This document shows positions 8,349-16,158 of a stretch of DNA of 64,000 nt, one piece after another. Both the position numbers and the translations under genes were made by a program. The notes below the pieces were generated by a model. It saw nothing but the letters and a program-made list of their open reading frames with translations, had not been told where the DNA came from and made no database searches. Source of the stretch: VBDM01 sp041496705 (GTDB lineage Bacteria; Pseudomonadota; Gammaproteobacteria; Burkholderiales; SG8-39); assembly GCA_041496705.1 (NCBI GenBank), contig JBGQFD010000006.1:1-64000 (forward strand), read 5' to 3'. Each line of letters opens with the position of its first letter. Position 1 is the first letter of the stretch.

Positions 8349-8422
8349 TTGCGCCGATTTGAACATCAGCTTGCAGGCGCCGCCGGCACCTGTCGGGCGA
8401 AAAACAAATATGGCTAAAGCGA
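8349..8422 (+). promoter_or_regulatory. SAM-II riboswitch upstream of metX
   Basis: The leader contains the conserved SAM-II elements in order: P1 5' strand GCGCC (8351-8355), GATTTGAAC, CTTGCA (8370-8375), P1 3' strand GGCGC (8376-8380), then an A-rich loop and GGCTAAAG (8412-8419), the pseudoknot strand. Between P1 and the pseudoknot strand the loop carries a GC-rich insert (8381-8399) able to form a small extra hairpin. SAM-II binds S-adenosylmethionine and shuts off methionine synthesis genes, in keeping with metX and metW downstream. A terminator follows immediately. Confidence 0.8.
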
Positions 8423-8428
8423 GGGCGA

Positions 8429-8464
8429 CCCGTTTAGCTCGCAGGCTGAACGGGCTTTTTCTTT
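8429..8464 (+). terminator. intrinsic terminator between the SAM-II aptamer and metX
   Basis: A 10-bp stem, CCCGTTTAGC (8429-8438) with GCTGAACGGG (8445-8454), one G-U wobble and a 6-base loop, is followed by CTTTTTCTTT. The metX ATG is at 8466, directly after the T run. This implies control of transcription as well as, or instead of, translation. Confidence 0.8.
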
Positions 8465-8465
8465 C

Positions 8466-9614
8466 ATGGCGCCTAGAAACAATCAAGGTCCGCGCTCGGT
8501 CGGCGCGGTCAAGCCGCAGACACTGCATTTTTTCGAGCCGCTCGCCTTCAAGAGCGGCGCGGTGCTCGACGCCTACGACCTGGTCTACGAGACCTACGGC
8601 ACCCTGAACGCGGCAAGGTCGAACGCGGTACTGGCCTGCCACGCACTCAACGCCGCCCATCACGTCGCCGGCTACTACGCCGACAACCCCGAGAACGTCG
8701 GCTGGTGGGACAACATGATCGGTCCGGGCAAGCCGGTGGACACGGACAAATTCTTCGTCATCGGAGTCAACAACGTCGGCGGCTGCTTCGGCTCGACCGG
8801 CCCGGCCAGCGTCAGTCCGCGAACCGGCAGACCCTACGGCTCTTCGTTTCCCGTGGCCACGGTCGAGGACTGGGTGAACGCCCAGGCGCGCCTCGCCGAC
8901 CGGCTCGGCATCAATCGCTTCGCCGCGGTGATGGGCGGGAGCCTCGGAGCGATGCAGGCGCTGCAGTGGGCGATCGGCTATCCCGATCGCATCCGCAACT
9001 CGATTGTCGTCGCGGCAGCGCCGAAGCTCTCGGCGCAGAACATCGCGTTCAACGAAGTGGCGCGCCAAGCGATCACCACCGATCCGGATTTCCACGGCGG
9101 CGACTACTACGAGCACGGCGTCGTGCCGCGCCGCGGCCTGCGGCTCGCGCGCATGATCGGGCACATCACCTACCTGTCCGACGACGCCATGATGGAGAAA
9201 TTCGGCCGGGCGCTGCGCACCGGCGCGATCGGGTTTCATTTCGACGTCGATTTCGAGATCGAATCCTACCTGCGCCACCAGGGCGACAAGTTCTCGGAGT
9301 ACTTCGACGCCAACACCTACCTGCTGATCACGCGAGCGCTCGACTATTTCGACCCGGCGGCCGCGCACGGCGACAGCCTCGCCAGGGCGCTCGCAGCGGC
9401 ACGGGCGCGCTTCCTGGTGGTGTCGTTCACCTCCGACTGGCGCTTTTCCCCGGCACGCTCGCGCGAAATCGTCAAGGCGCTGCTCGACAACCGCCTGGAT
9501 GTCTCCTATGCGGAGATCGATGCGCCCCACGGCCACGACGCGTTCCTGCTCGACGATCTGCGCTACCACGCGCTGGTGCGCGCCTATTTCGACAACATCC
9601 ACGCCGCCCTATGA
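8466..9614 (+). CDS. metX: homoserine O-acetyl/succinyltransferase MetX
   Basis: A 382-residue alpha/beta-hydrolase acyltransferase that activates homoserine for methionine synthesis. Features are the FEPLAFKSGAVLD start, NAVLACHALNAAHH, NNVGGCFGSTGP, the nucleophile elbow MGGSLGAMQAL, and the catalytic Asp/His near SFTSDW and DAPHGHDAFL. The ATG at 8466 lies only 6 bases beyond the main T run of the leader terminator and has no clear ribosome site. It is still the only upstream start that keeps the family N-terminus. The gene overlaps metW by 4 bases (ATGA). Confidence 0.95.
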   Translation: MAPRNNQGPRSVGAVKPQTLHFFEPLAFKSGAVLDAYDLVYETYGTLNAARSNAVLACHALNAAHHVAGYYADNPENVGWWDNMIGPGKPVDTDKFFVIGVNNVGGCFGSTGPASVSPRTGRPYGSSFPVATVEDWVNAQARLADRLGINRFAAVMGGSLGAMQALQWAIGYPDRIRNSIVVAAAPKLSAQNIAFNEVARQAITTDPDFHGGDYYEHGVVPRRGLRLARMIGHITYLSDDAMMEKFGRALRTGAIGFHFDVDFEIESYLRHQGDKFSEYFDANTYLLITRALDYFDPAAAHGDSLARALAAARARFLVVSFTSDWRFSPARSREIVKALLDNRLDVSYAEIDAPHGHDAFLLDDLRYHALVRAYFDNIHAAL

Positions 9615-10222
9615 CCGGACACGAGCAAAAAGCTCTCTCCGGCCGCTCGGATTTCCAGGCGATCGCCGCCTGGGTGCGGCCGGACTCGAGCGTGCTCGAC
9701 CTGGGCTGTGGAGACGGGCTGCTGCTGCGCTTCCTCGCGCAGACCCGCAATGCGCGCGGCTACGGGATCGAGATCGCCGACGCCAACGTGCTTGCCTGCG
9801 TGGAAAACGGGGTCAACGTCATCCAGAGCGATCTCGAGCGCGGCCTCGCCGGGTTCGACGCCGGCTCGTTCGACTGCGTGATCCTGTCGCAAACTCTGCA
9901 GGCAGTACTGCACACCGAGGAAATCATGCTGGAGATGCTGCGCGTGGGCCGCGAGGCAGTCGTGTCCTTCCCGAATTTCGGGCGCTGGGACTTGCGACTG
10001 CAGATCGCGCTCGGCAGGATGCCCGTATCGGCGGAGCTTCCCTACCAGTGGTACAACACGCCCAACGTGCACCTGTTCACCCTCGCGGATTTCGAGTCGT
10101 TCTGCGCGAGCCACGCCATCCACGTTCTCGAGCGCGTGGTGCTGCACCGCGGGCGGCCGGTCGCCGCCTTCGCCAATTTCTTCGGCAGCCTCGCCGTCTA
10201 CCGCGTCGAGAAACGGCGTTAA
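9611..10222 (+). CDS. metW: methionine biosynthesis protein MetW
   Basis: A 203-residue class I methyltransferase-fold protein with the SAM-binding motif VLDLGCGDGLLL and the MetW segments GIEIAD, SFPNFGRW and LPYQWYNTPNVHLFT. MetW works with MetX in many proteobacteria and is thought to support homoserine acyltransfer. Translation is probably coupled to metX through the ATGA overlap, so both genes would answer to the upstream SAM-II switch. Confidence 0.95.
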   Translation: MTGHEQKALSGRSDFQAIAAWVRPDSSVLDLGCGDGLLLRFLAQTRNARGYGIEIADANVLACVENGVNVIQSDLERGLAGFDAGSFDCVILSQTLQAVLHTEEIMLEMLRVGREAVVSFPNFGRWDLRLQIALGRMPVSAELPYQWYNTPNVHLFTLADFESFCASHAIHVLERVVLHRGRPVAAFANFFGSLAVYRVEKRR

Positions 10223-10226
10223 TGCC

Positions 10227-11825
10227 ATGTCGTACGACGTCGTCATCATCGGCGGCGGTCACAACGGCCTCGCCTGCGCCTGCTACCTCGCCGGCGCCGG
10301 CCTCAAGGTGCGCGTGCTCGAGCGCCGCGCCGTCGTCGGCGGCGCCGCTGTCACCGAGGAGTTCGCGCCGGGTTTCCGCAATTCCTCCGCCGCGTACACG
10401 GTCAGCCTGCTCAATCCGAAGATCATCCGCGATCTGCGGCTCTATCATCACGGACTGAAAATCATCGAGCGCCCGTTTGCCAATTTTCTGCCGCTGCCCG
10501 ACGGGCGTTCCTTCAGTCTCGGCCCGACCCTTGCCGACACGCAGAGAGAGGTCGCGCGTTTCTCCGCGCGCGACGCGCAGCGTTTACCCGATTACTACCG
10601 CACCATCGACGCGGTCGCGCAGACGCTGCGCGATCTGGTTCTGGAGACGCCGCCGAACCTGGGCGGCGGCTGGCGCGACTGGCTGCGCGGAATTCTGCTT
10701 GGTCGAAGACTCGCGCGTCTGGCGCGATCCACGCAACGCGACCTGTGGGAATTCGTGACCCGGAGCGCTGGCGATCTCCTCGATTACTGGTTCGATAGCG
10801 ATCCGGTGAAGGCAGCGCTCGGATTCGACGCACAGGTCGGGCATTTCGCAAGCCCATATTCGCCGGGGTCGGCCTACGTGCTGCTGCACCACGCGTTCGG
10901 CGAAGTGAATGGAAAGCGCGGAACCTGGGGACACGCCCTGGGCGGCATGGGAGCTATCAGCGAGGCGATGGCGAAGGAGGCACGCGCGCGAGGAGTCGAA
11001 ATCACCACCGGGGCCGAAGTCTTGGCGGTGCGGGTGAAAGCCGGGCGCGCTACGGGCGTGACTCTTGCCGATGGCAGGGAGATTGAGGCGCACGCGGTGG
11101 CCGCCGGCGTCAACCCGAAGTTGCTCTACCTGCGCCTGATCGAGCCGCAAGCGCTCGATGCCGATTTCCGCGCGCGCATCGAGCGCTGGAGGTGCGCCTC
11201 GGGCTCGTTCCGCATGAACGTCGCGCTTGCCGAGCTACCGGATTTTACGTGTCTGCCGGGCACGCGGGCTCAGGCGCACCACAGCTCGGGGATCATCTTC
11301 GCGCCTTCGCTCGCTTACATGGAGCGCGCCTACTTCGATGCGCGCAGCAGCGGCTTTTCGCGCGAGCCCATCGTCGAGCTGCTGATCCCGAGCACGGTCG
11401 ACACCACGCTCGCCCCGCCGGGGATGCACGTGGCGAGCCTCTTCTGCCAGCACTTCAATCCCACGCTGCCCGACGGCCGCAGTTGGGACGAAGAGAAGGA
11501 AGCGGCGGCAGACCTCATCGTCGGGACGGTCGATCGTTACGCGCCGAATTTCGGGAAGAACATCGTCGCGCGCAAGCTGCTCTCGCCGCTCGACCTGGAA
11601 CGCGACTTCGGCCTGATCGGCGGCGACATCTTTCACGGGGCGCTTACTCTCGACCAGCTCTTTTCGGCGCGGCCGCTGCTCGGCTACGCCGACTACCGCT
11701 CGCCGGTGAGCAGACTCTATCTCTGCGGCGCAGGCGCGCATCCGGGCGGCGGCGTCACCGGCGCGCCCGGCCACAACGCGGCGCGGGAAATCCTGAGGGA
11801 TTTTCAAAAGCGCCCGGCGAGCTAG
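10227..11825 (+). CDS. FAD-dependent oxidoreductase of the phytoene-desaturase/PYROXD2 type
   Basis: A 532-residue flavoprotein. The N-terminal dinucleotide fold is VVIIGGGHNGLACACYLAG with ERRAVVGGAAVTEEF. The C-terminal FAD segment is YLCGAGAHPGGGVTGAPGHNAA. The overall pattern resembles PYROXD2-like proteins rather than true carotenoid desaturases, and no carotenoid genes are nearby. Substrate is unknown. It begins 4 bases after metW and may share its transcript. Its stop overlaps the convergent methyltransferase stop in a shared CTAG. Confidence 0.85.
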   Translation: MSYDVVIIGGGHNGLACACYLAGAGLKVRVLERRAVVGGAAVTEEFAPGFRNSSAAYTVSLLNPKIIRDLRLYHHGLKIIERPFANFLPLPDGRSFSLGPTLADTQREVARFSARDAQRLPDYYRTIDAVAQTLRDLVLETPPNLGGGWRDWLRGILLGRRLARLARSTQRDLWEFVTRSAGDLLDYWFDSDPVKAALGFDAQVGHFASPYSPGSAYVLLHHAFGEVNGKRGTWGHALGGMGAISEAMAKEARARGVEITTGAEVLAVRVKAGRATGVTLADGREIEAHAVAAGVNPKLLYLRLIEPQALDADFRARIERWRCASGSFRMNVALAELPDFTCLPGTRAQAHHSSGIIFAPSLAYMERAYFDARSSGFSREPIVELLIPSTVDTTLAPPGMHVASLFCQHFNPTLPDGRSWDEEKEAAADLIVGTVDRYAPNFGKNIVARKLLSPLDLERDFGLIGGDIFHGALTLDQLFSARPLLGYADYRSPVSRLYLCGAGAHPGGGVTGAPGHNAAREILRDFQKRPAS

Positions 11826-12685
11826 GATGCGCGCTCCGCCCGAAAGCTGCCCGCAGGTTTGCCCGCGGCGCGCATCGAGCCGACGATGCTCGAGCGCAGC
11901 ACGCGGCCGGAGAATTCGCAAAGCACGCCGCGATCGTCGACGAAGCTGAACTCGAGGCGATCGCCGCGCAGCCGCAGGTCGCGCAGGCCCAGCCGCACCG
12001 AACCTTCAACGATCCCGCCTTCGACCTTCTGGTAGGTCTGCTTCAGGTTGAGCGTGCGTAGCACCTTCGCCTTGTCTGCGCCGTAGCTCAGCTTCCACTC
12101 GCCCTCTACCTTCGCCGGCACGACCCAGAAATGGGCGGTGCGGCCGTCGAAGGTCGAGGTCTCGTCGGGTTGCCAGTCGCCCATGTTGAACTGGTGCGAC
12201 ACCAGTCGCGTGCCCGGCTTCATTTCCAGCAGCTTGGGACGCAGCCGTAGGTTGAGCTCAGGCAGGAGATACATGGTCACCACCGTGGCCTTGTGGAAAT
12301 CGCTGGCGAAAATGTCGGCCTCGATGAATTTGGCGTCGGCGATGACGCCGGCCTTCTCTGCGTTGCGCCTGGAAAGCGCCACCATGTCGGGGTTGTACTC
12401 GATGCCGACGCTGTTCGCGCGGAATTTCTTTGCGGCCGCTATCACGGTGCGGCCGTCCCCGGAGCCCAGGTCCACCACGAGGTCGTTGGGTCCGACCTGG
12501 GCCATCTGCAGCATCCGGTCTACCAGGACTTCCGGCGTCGGCACCCAAATGACGTCCTTGCCGGCCTGGCCGACTTCGGGCTGGAATTCGTCCTTGCCGG
12601 CTGGAGCCTGCGCGAGCGCAAGGACCGGCGCTACCGCGAGCGCGAGAATGAATCCGCGCCAACGCTGCAAATCAGCTGCTGTCAT
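11822..12685 (-). CDS. class I SAM-dependent methyltransferase with an N-terminal signal peptide
   Basis: A 287-residue protein. Residues 1-26 look like a Sec signal (RWRGFILALAVAPVLALAQ). They are followed by a methyltransferase core with VVDLGSGDGRTVIAAAKK and GIEYNPDM, of the DOT1-like subgroup common in proteobacteria, and an extra C-terminal domain of about 100 residues. The start at 12685 has GGAGG upstream on the reverse strand. A periplasmic location would be odd for a SAM enzyme, so either the signal acts as an anchor or the enzyme has another role. Substrate is unknown. Confidence 0.8.
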   Translation of the reverse strand: MTAADLQRWRGFILALAVAPVLALAQAPAGKDEFQPEVGQAGKDVIWVPTPEVLVDRMLQMAQVGPNDLVVDLGSGDGRTVIAAAKKFRANSVGIEYNPDMVALSRRNAEKAGVIADAKFIEADIFASDFHKATVVTMYLLPELNLRLRPKLLEMKPGTRLVSHQFNMGDWQPDETSTFDGRTAHFWVVPAKVEGEWKLSYGADKAKVLRTLNLKQTYQKVEGGIVEGSVRLGLRDLRLRGDRLEFSFVDDRGVLCEFSGRVLRSSIVGSMRAAGKPAGSFRAERAS

Positions 12686-12743
12686 CTCATAGCCTCCACG
12701 TAAACGGAATTGCAAGAATATCAAGAATACCCGGGCCGGGCTC

Positions 12744-13994
12744 TCAGTTGCGCGCCGGAGCGCCTGCTTCCACCGCCGCGATCTCCCTGCGCAGCAGCCA
12801 CACCAGCAGCAATCCGGGCAAGGCGGCGACGAAGGTAACGATGAAGAAACCGGCCCAGTCCATGAATACGACCATCTCCCCGGTTGCGGGTCCGAAAACG
12901 ACGCGCCCGAGCGACGCAAGCGCCGAAAGCAACGCGTACTGAGTCGCCGAAAAGCGGTGATTGCACAGGGCCATCGCAAGAGCGACGAATGCCGCAGTGC
13001 CCATTCCGCTTGCGAGGTTCTCGAACGCCACCGTGAAAACGAGCAGCGCGTAGCTCTTGCCCGCCCAGGCGAGCACTGCAAACGAAAGGTTCGACACCGC
13101 CTGGAGGACGCCGAACAATAGCAGCGCCCGAACCAGACTCATGTTCGTCATCAGCATCCCGCCGAGCAGCGCCCCGGTGACGAGCGACGCGAATCCGAGC
13201 CACTTGTTGACCAGGCCAACCTCGGTCAGTCCGAAACCAACGCCGCGGATCAGGAACGCGGTGGTGAGCGTGCCAGCCAGAGCATCGCCAAATTTGTACA
13301 GAATGATGAGCAACAGCAGACTCACCGCTCCGGGGCGCAGGAAAAAATCCTTTAGCGGCGCCACGACCGCCTCTGCGAGCGTGCGTGGCACGTCGGGTGG
13401 CGTCGCGGGCTCGGGAGCGAAAAACGATGCGAGAACGCCGATCCCCATCAGCGCAGCCATGAGGAAGTAAGTCGAGCGCCAGCCGATCTGGTCCGCCAGG
13501 ATCAGCGCGAGCCCGCCAGAGGCGAGCATCGCGATGCGATAGCCGAGCACGCCGACCGCGGCGCCAATGCCGCGCTCCTTCGCAGCCAGCAAGTCGGTGC
13601 GGTAAGCGTCAACGACGATGTCCTGCGAGGCCGAGGCAAACGCCACCCAGAGTGCCAATGCCCCGACCACCCAGATCGAGTCATCGGGAGAGGCCGTGCC
13701 CATTGCCACGATGCCGAGCACCAGCGCAAGCTGGGTGAGAAGCATCCAGCCGCGTCTTCTGCCGAGAAACGGCGGGACGTACCGGTCAAGCGCGGGAGAC
13801 CAGAGAAATTTCAGCAGGTACGGAATCCCGATCCAGGAAAACCAGGCGATCGTTCTGATGTCGATTCCGGCGACCGTGAGCCAAGCTTGCAGCGTGCCGC
13901 CGGTGAGGGCGAGCGGCAGCCCCGAGGAAAATCCGAGGACGAGGATCGCGGCGAGCCGGGGATTGCGAAGCGCTTCGAAGTAAGGCGAAAACAT
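12744..13994 (-). CDS. AmpG-like MFS transporter
   Basis: A 416-residue major-facilitator protein with about 12 hydrophobic helices. AmpG hallmarks are LGFSSGLPLALTGGTLQAWL, the KFLWSPALDRY loop, GRRRGWML and the SQDIVVDAYRTDLL segment. AmpG imports muropeptides (GlcNAc-anhydroMurNAc-peptides) for cell-wall recycling. The start ATG at 13994 is preferred because the longer open frame runs across the exonuclease gene. No ampC or ampD is nearby, so the substrate is inferred from family only. Confidence 0.85.
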   Translation of the reverse strand: MFSPYFEALRNPRLAAILVLGFSSGLPLALTGGTLQAWLTVAGIDIRTIAWFSWIGIPYLLKFLWSPALDRYVPPFLGRRRGWMLLTQLALVLGIVAMGTASPDDSIWVVGALALWVAFASASQDIVVDAYRTDLLAAKERGIGAAVGVLGYRIAMLASGGLALILADQIGWRSTYFLMAALMGIGVLASFFAPEPATPPDVPRTLAEAVVAPLKDFFLRPGAVSLLLLIILYKFGDALAGTLTTAFLIRGVGFGLTEVGLVNKWLGFASLVTGALLGGMLMTNMSLVRALLLFGVLQAVSNLSFAVLAWAGKSYALLVFTVAFENLASGMGTAAFVALAMALCNHRFSATQYALLSALASLGRVVFGPATGEMVVFMDWAGFFIVTFVAALPGLLLVWLLRREIAAVEAGAPARN

Positions 13995-14053
13995 GCGTGA
14001 TTGTAACCTCACGCACTTGCACGCCAGACAGGCACGAACGTCCGCGCCCGCCG

Positions 14054-14833
14054 CTAGAGTTTCGTGTCGTAGTCGATGGTGAGCGGCGCGTGGTCCGAGA
14101 ACCGCCGGTCCTTGTAGATCGCGACCCTTTTTGCCCGCGCTGCGATGCCGGGCGTGGCGATCTGGTAGTCGATGCGCCACCCGACGTTCTTCGCCCAGGC
14201 CTGGCCGCGGTTCGACCACCAGGTGTACTGGTCCGGGCGCGGGTCGACGCGGCGAAACACGTCGACCCAGCCAAGTTCGTCGAACACCTCGGTGAGCCAG
14301 GCGCGCTCTTCGGGGAGAAAACCGGAGTTCTTCCGGTTGGAACGCCAGTTCCTCAGATCGATTTCCTTGTGGGCGATGTTCCAGTCCCCGCACAAGACGA
14401 ATTCGCGCCGGCTGGCCCTGAGCCTTTTCAGCACCGGTGCGAACTCTTCGAGAAAACGGAACTTGGCCTGCTGACGCTCTTCGGAACTCGATCCCGAGGG
14501 AAGGTACGCCGACACCACCGAGACAGAGCCGAAGTCCGTGCGCAGGAACCGCCCTTCGGCGTCGAATTCCCGGCTGTCGAAACCGCGGGACACGGCATCG
14601 GGCCGGATCTTCGAGTAGATCGCGACACCACTGTAGCCCTTCTTGGTCGAGCAGCAATGGTAGTGGCCGTGAAAACCCTTCGGAACGAGCGCGAGCCCAG
14701 AAAGATCCGCCTCCTGGGCCTTGACTTCCTGCATGCATACCACGTCGGCGCGCTGGCGCGCGAGCCACTGCGGGAATCCCTTGGCGAGCGCCGAGCGGAT
14801 GCCGTTGAGGTTGAGCGTGATAATGCGTAACAT
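14054..14833 (-). CDS. xth: exodeoxyribonuclease III
   Basis: A 259-residue AP endonuclease/3'-exonuclease of the ExoIII family. Conserved catalytic segments are LNLNGIRSA, QEVKAQ (metal-binding Glu), LCGDWNIAHKEIDL and the C-terminal SDHAPLTIDY (Asp-His). It acts in base-excision repair on abasic sites. It diverges from pyrE with only 28 bases between start codons, so the two promoters must overlap the opposite coding starts or share that gap. Confidence 0.93.
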   Translation of the reverse strand: MLRIITLNLNGIRSALAKGFPQWLARQRADVVCMQEVKAQEADLSGLALVPKGFHGHYHCCSTKKGYSGVAIYSKIRPDAVSRGFDSREFDAEGRFLRTDFGSVSVVSAYLPSGSSSEERQQAKFRFLEEFAPVLKRLRASRREFVLCGDWNIAHKEIDLRNWRSNRKNSGFLPEERAWLTEVFDELGWVDVFRRVDPRPDQYTWWSNRGQAWAKNVGWRIDYQIATPGIAARAKRVAIYKDRRFSDHAPLTIDYDTKL

Positions 14834-14861
14834 TCGAACTCCGTGTTCCTCACGTACGGCG

Positions 14862-15521
14862 ATGCTGCCCGCGGCCGACTTTCGCAAGGAGTTCATCGCC
14901 TTCTGCGTCGCGCAGGGCGTGCTCAAGTTCGGCCGCTTCGTCACCAAGTCGGGACGCACGACCCCATACTTTTTCAACGCCGGCCTGTTCAACACCGGCG
15001 CGTCCCTGGACCGCCTGGCGCAATTCTACGCAAGAGCGATTCTGTCTTCGGACCTGAATTTCGACATGCTGTTCGGGCCGGCGTACAAGGGCATCGTGCT
15101 CGCCGCGGGCGCCGCCATGGCGCTCGCCCGCGAAGGGCGCGACGTGCCCTTCGCCTTCAATCGCAAGGAGGCAAAAGACCACGGTGAAGGCGGCGATCTC
15201 ATCGGCGCTCCGCTTGCGGGGCGGGTGTTGATCGTGGATGATGTATTGACCGCAGGCACCGCGGTTGGCGAATCGCTCGCCCTGATCCGCAGGCACGGCG
15301 CGGTTCCCGCGGGGGTGGTGATTTCGCTCGACCGGATGGAGCGCGGCACCGGATCGCTGTCGGCTATCCAGGAAATCGAGCGCGCCTACGCGATTCCGGT
15401 CAGGGCGGTCGCGAACCTGGATGACCTGATGGGCTGGCTGCAGGCGAGCGAGGAATTGCGGGAGAATCTCGGTGCGATCAGGGAATACAGACAACTCTAT
15501 GGGGTCGCTCAACATGCGTAA
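14862..15521 (+). CDS. pyrE: orotate phosphoribosyltransferase
   Basis: A 219-residue type I PRTase that makes orotidine-5'-phosphate from orotate and PRPP. Seen are KFGRFVTKSGRTTPYFFNAG, FGPAYKGIVLA, AFNRKEAKDHGEGG and the PRPP loop VLIVDDVLTAGTAV. Length matches E. coli PyrE. The open frame extends upstream to 14721, but that part overlaps the divergent exonuclease gene. The downstream DUF4124 gene overlaps it by 8 bases. Confidence 0.95.
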   Translation: MLPAADFRKEFIAFCVAQGVLKFGRFVTKSGRTTPYFFNAGLFNTGASLDRLAQFYARAILSSDLNFDMLFGPAYKGIVLAAGAAMALAREGRDVPFAFNRKEAKDHGEGGDLIGAPLAGRVLIVDDVLTAGTAVGESLALIRRHGAVPAGVVISLDRMERGTGSLSAIQEIERAYAIPVRAVANLDDLMGWLQASEELRENLGAIREYRQLYGVAQHA

Positions 15522-16137
15522 CCAGGCGGTAGCCTTGCTGTGCTTGAGCATGCTTGCGGCGCCGGCGACGGCGCAGCTGCGCATGTACAAATGCGTCGAT
15601 GCCAAGGGCAAGACCTACTACACGCAGATACCCCCGCAGGAGTGCCTCGGCCGCGATACCCAGGAGTTGAACAAGTCCGGCACGACGATACGCAAGGCTC
15701 CCCGCGTAGTTCCCCTGACGCCGGAACAGCAGGCGGCGCGCGAAGCCGAGCGCAAGAAGAAGCTAGGCGACGAAGAAAAGGCGAAGGAGGAGCGGCGCAA
15801 GGGCGCGGCCCTGATGAACACCTACTCGAGCGAAAAGGACATCGACGACGCTCGGGCGCGCGCCCTCAAGGAGGCGGAAGCCGCGATCAAGGATACGGAA
15901 CGGCGCATCGCGGACGCAATAAAGCGCCAGAAGGCGCTCGACGCGGAGAAGGAGTTCTACGTCAAGAAGCCCATGCCGCTGAAGCTCAAGCAGGACATCT
16001 CCAATATCGAGATCGAGATCAAGAACCAGACGGAGCTGCTGGATGCCAAGAAGAAGGAAATCGGCACCATCAGCGCCAAGTACGACGAAGACAAGCGGCG
16101 CTATCTCGAGCTCACCAAGACCGCGCAGAAGAAATAG
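15514..16137 (+). CDS. DUF4124-containing secreted protein with a charged coiled coil
   Basis: A 207-residue protein with a signal peptide (residues 1-20, ending ATA-QL), a short DUF4124 module (MYKCVDAKGKTYYTQIPP), and then a long Lys/Glu/Ala-rich region (about 65-207) predicted to be coiled coil. DUF4124 occurs at the N-terminus of many periplasmic betaproteobacterial proteins of unknown function. It overlaps pyrE by 8 bases and is likely co-transcribed. ATG 15499 is an alternative start five codons upstream. Confidence 0.8.
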   Translation: MRNQAVALLCLSMLAAPATAQLRMYKCVDAKGKTYYTQIPPQECLGRDTQELNKSGTTIRKAPRVVPLTPEQQAAREAERKKKLGDEEKAKEERRKGAALMNTYSSEKDIDDARARALKEAEAAIKDTERRIADAIKRQKALDAEKEFYVKKPMPLKLKQDISNIEIEIKNQTELLDAKKKEIGTISAKYDEDKRRYLELTKTAQKK

Positions 16138-16158
16138 GGCTGCGCTGCGCTCGGGCTC

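Noticed and set aside
8359..8607. Short plus-strand frame over the SAM-II leader as a regulatory leader peptide
   Set aside because: It runs through the riboswitch and into metX in another frame, has no methionine-rich stretch, and the region is explained by the aptamer and terminator.
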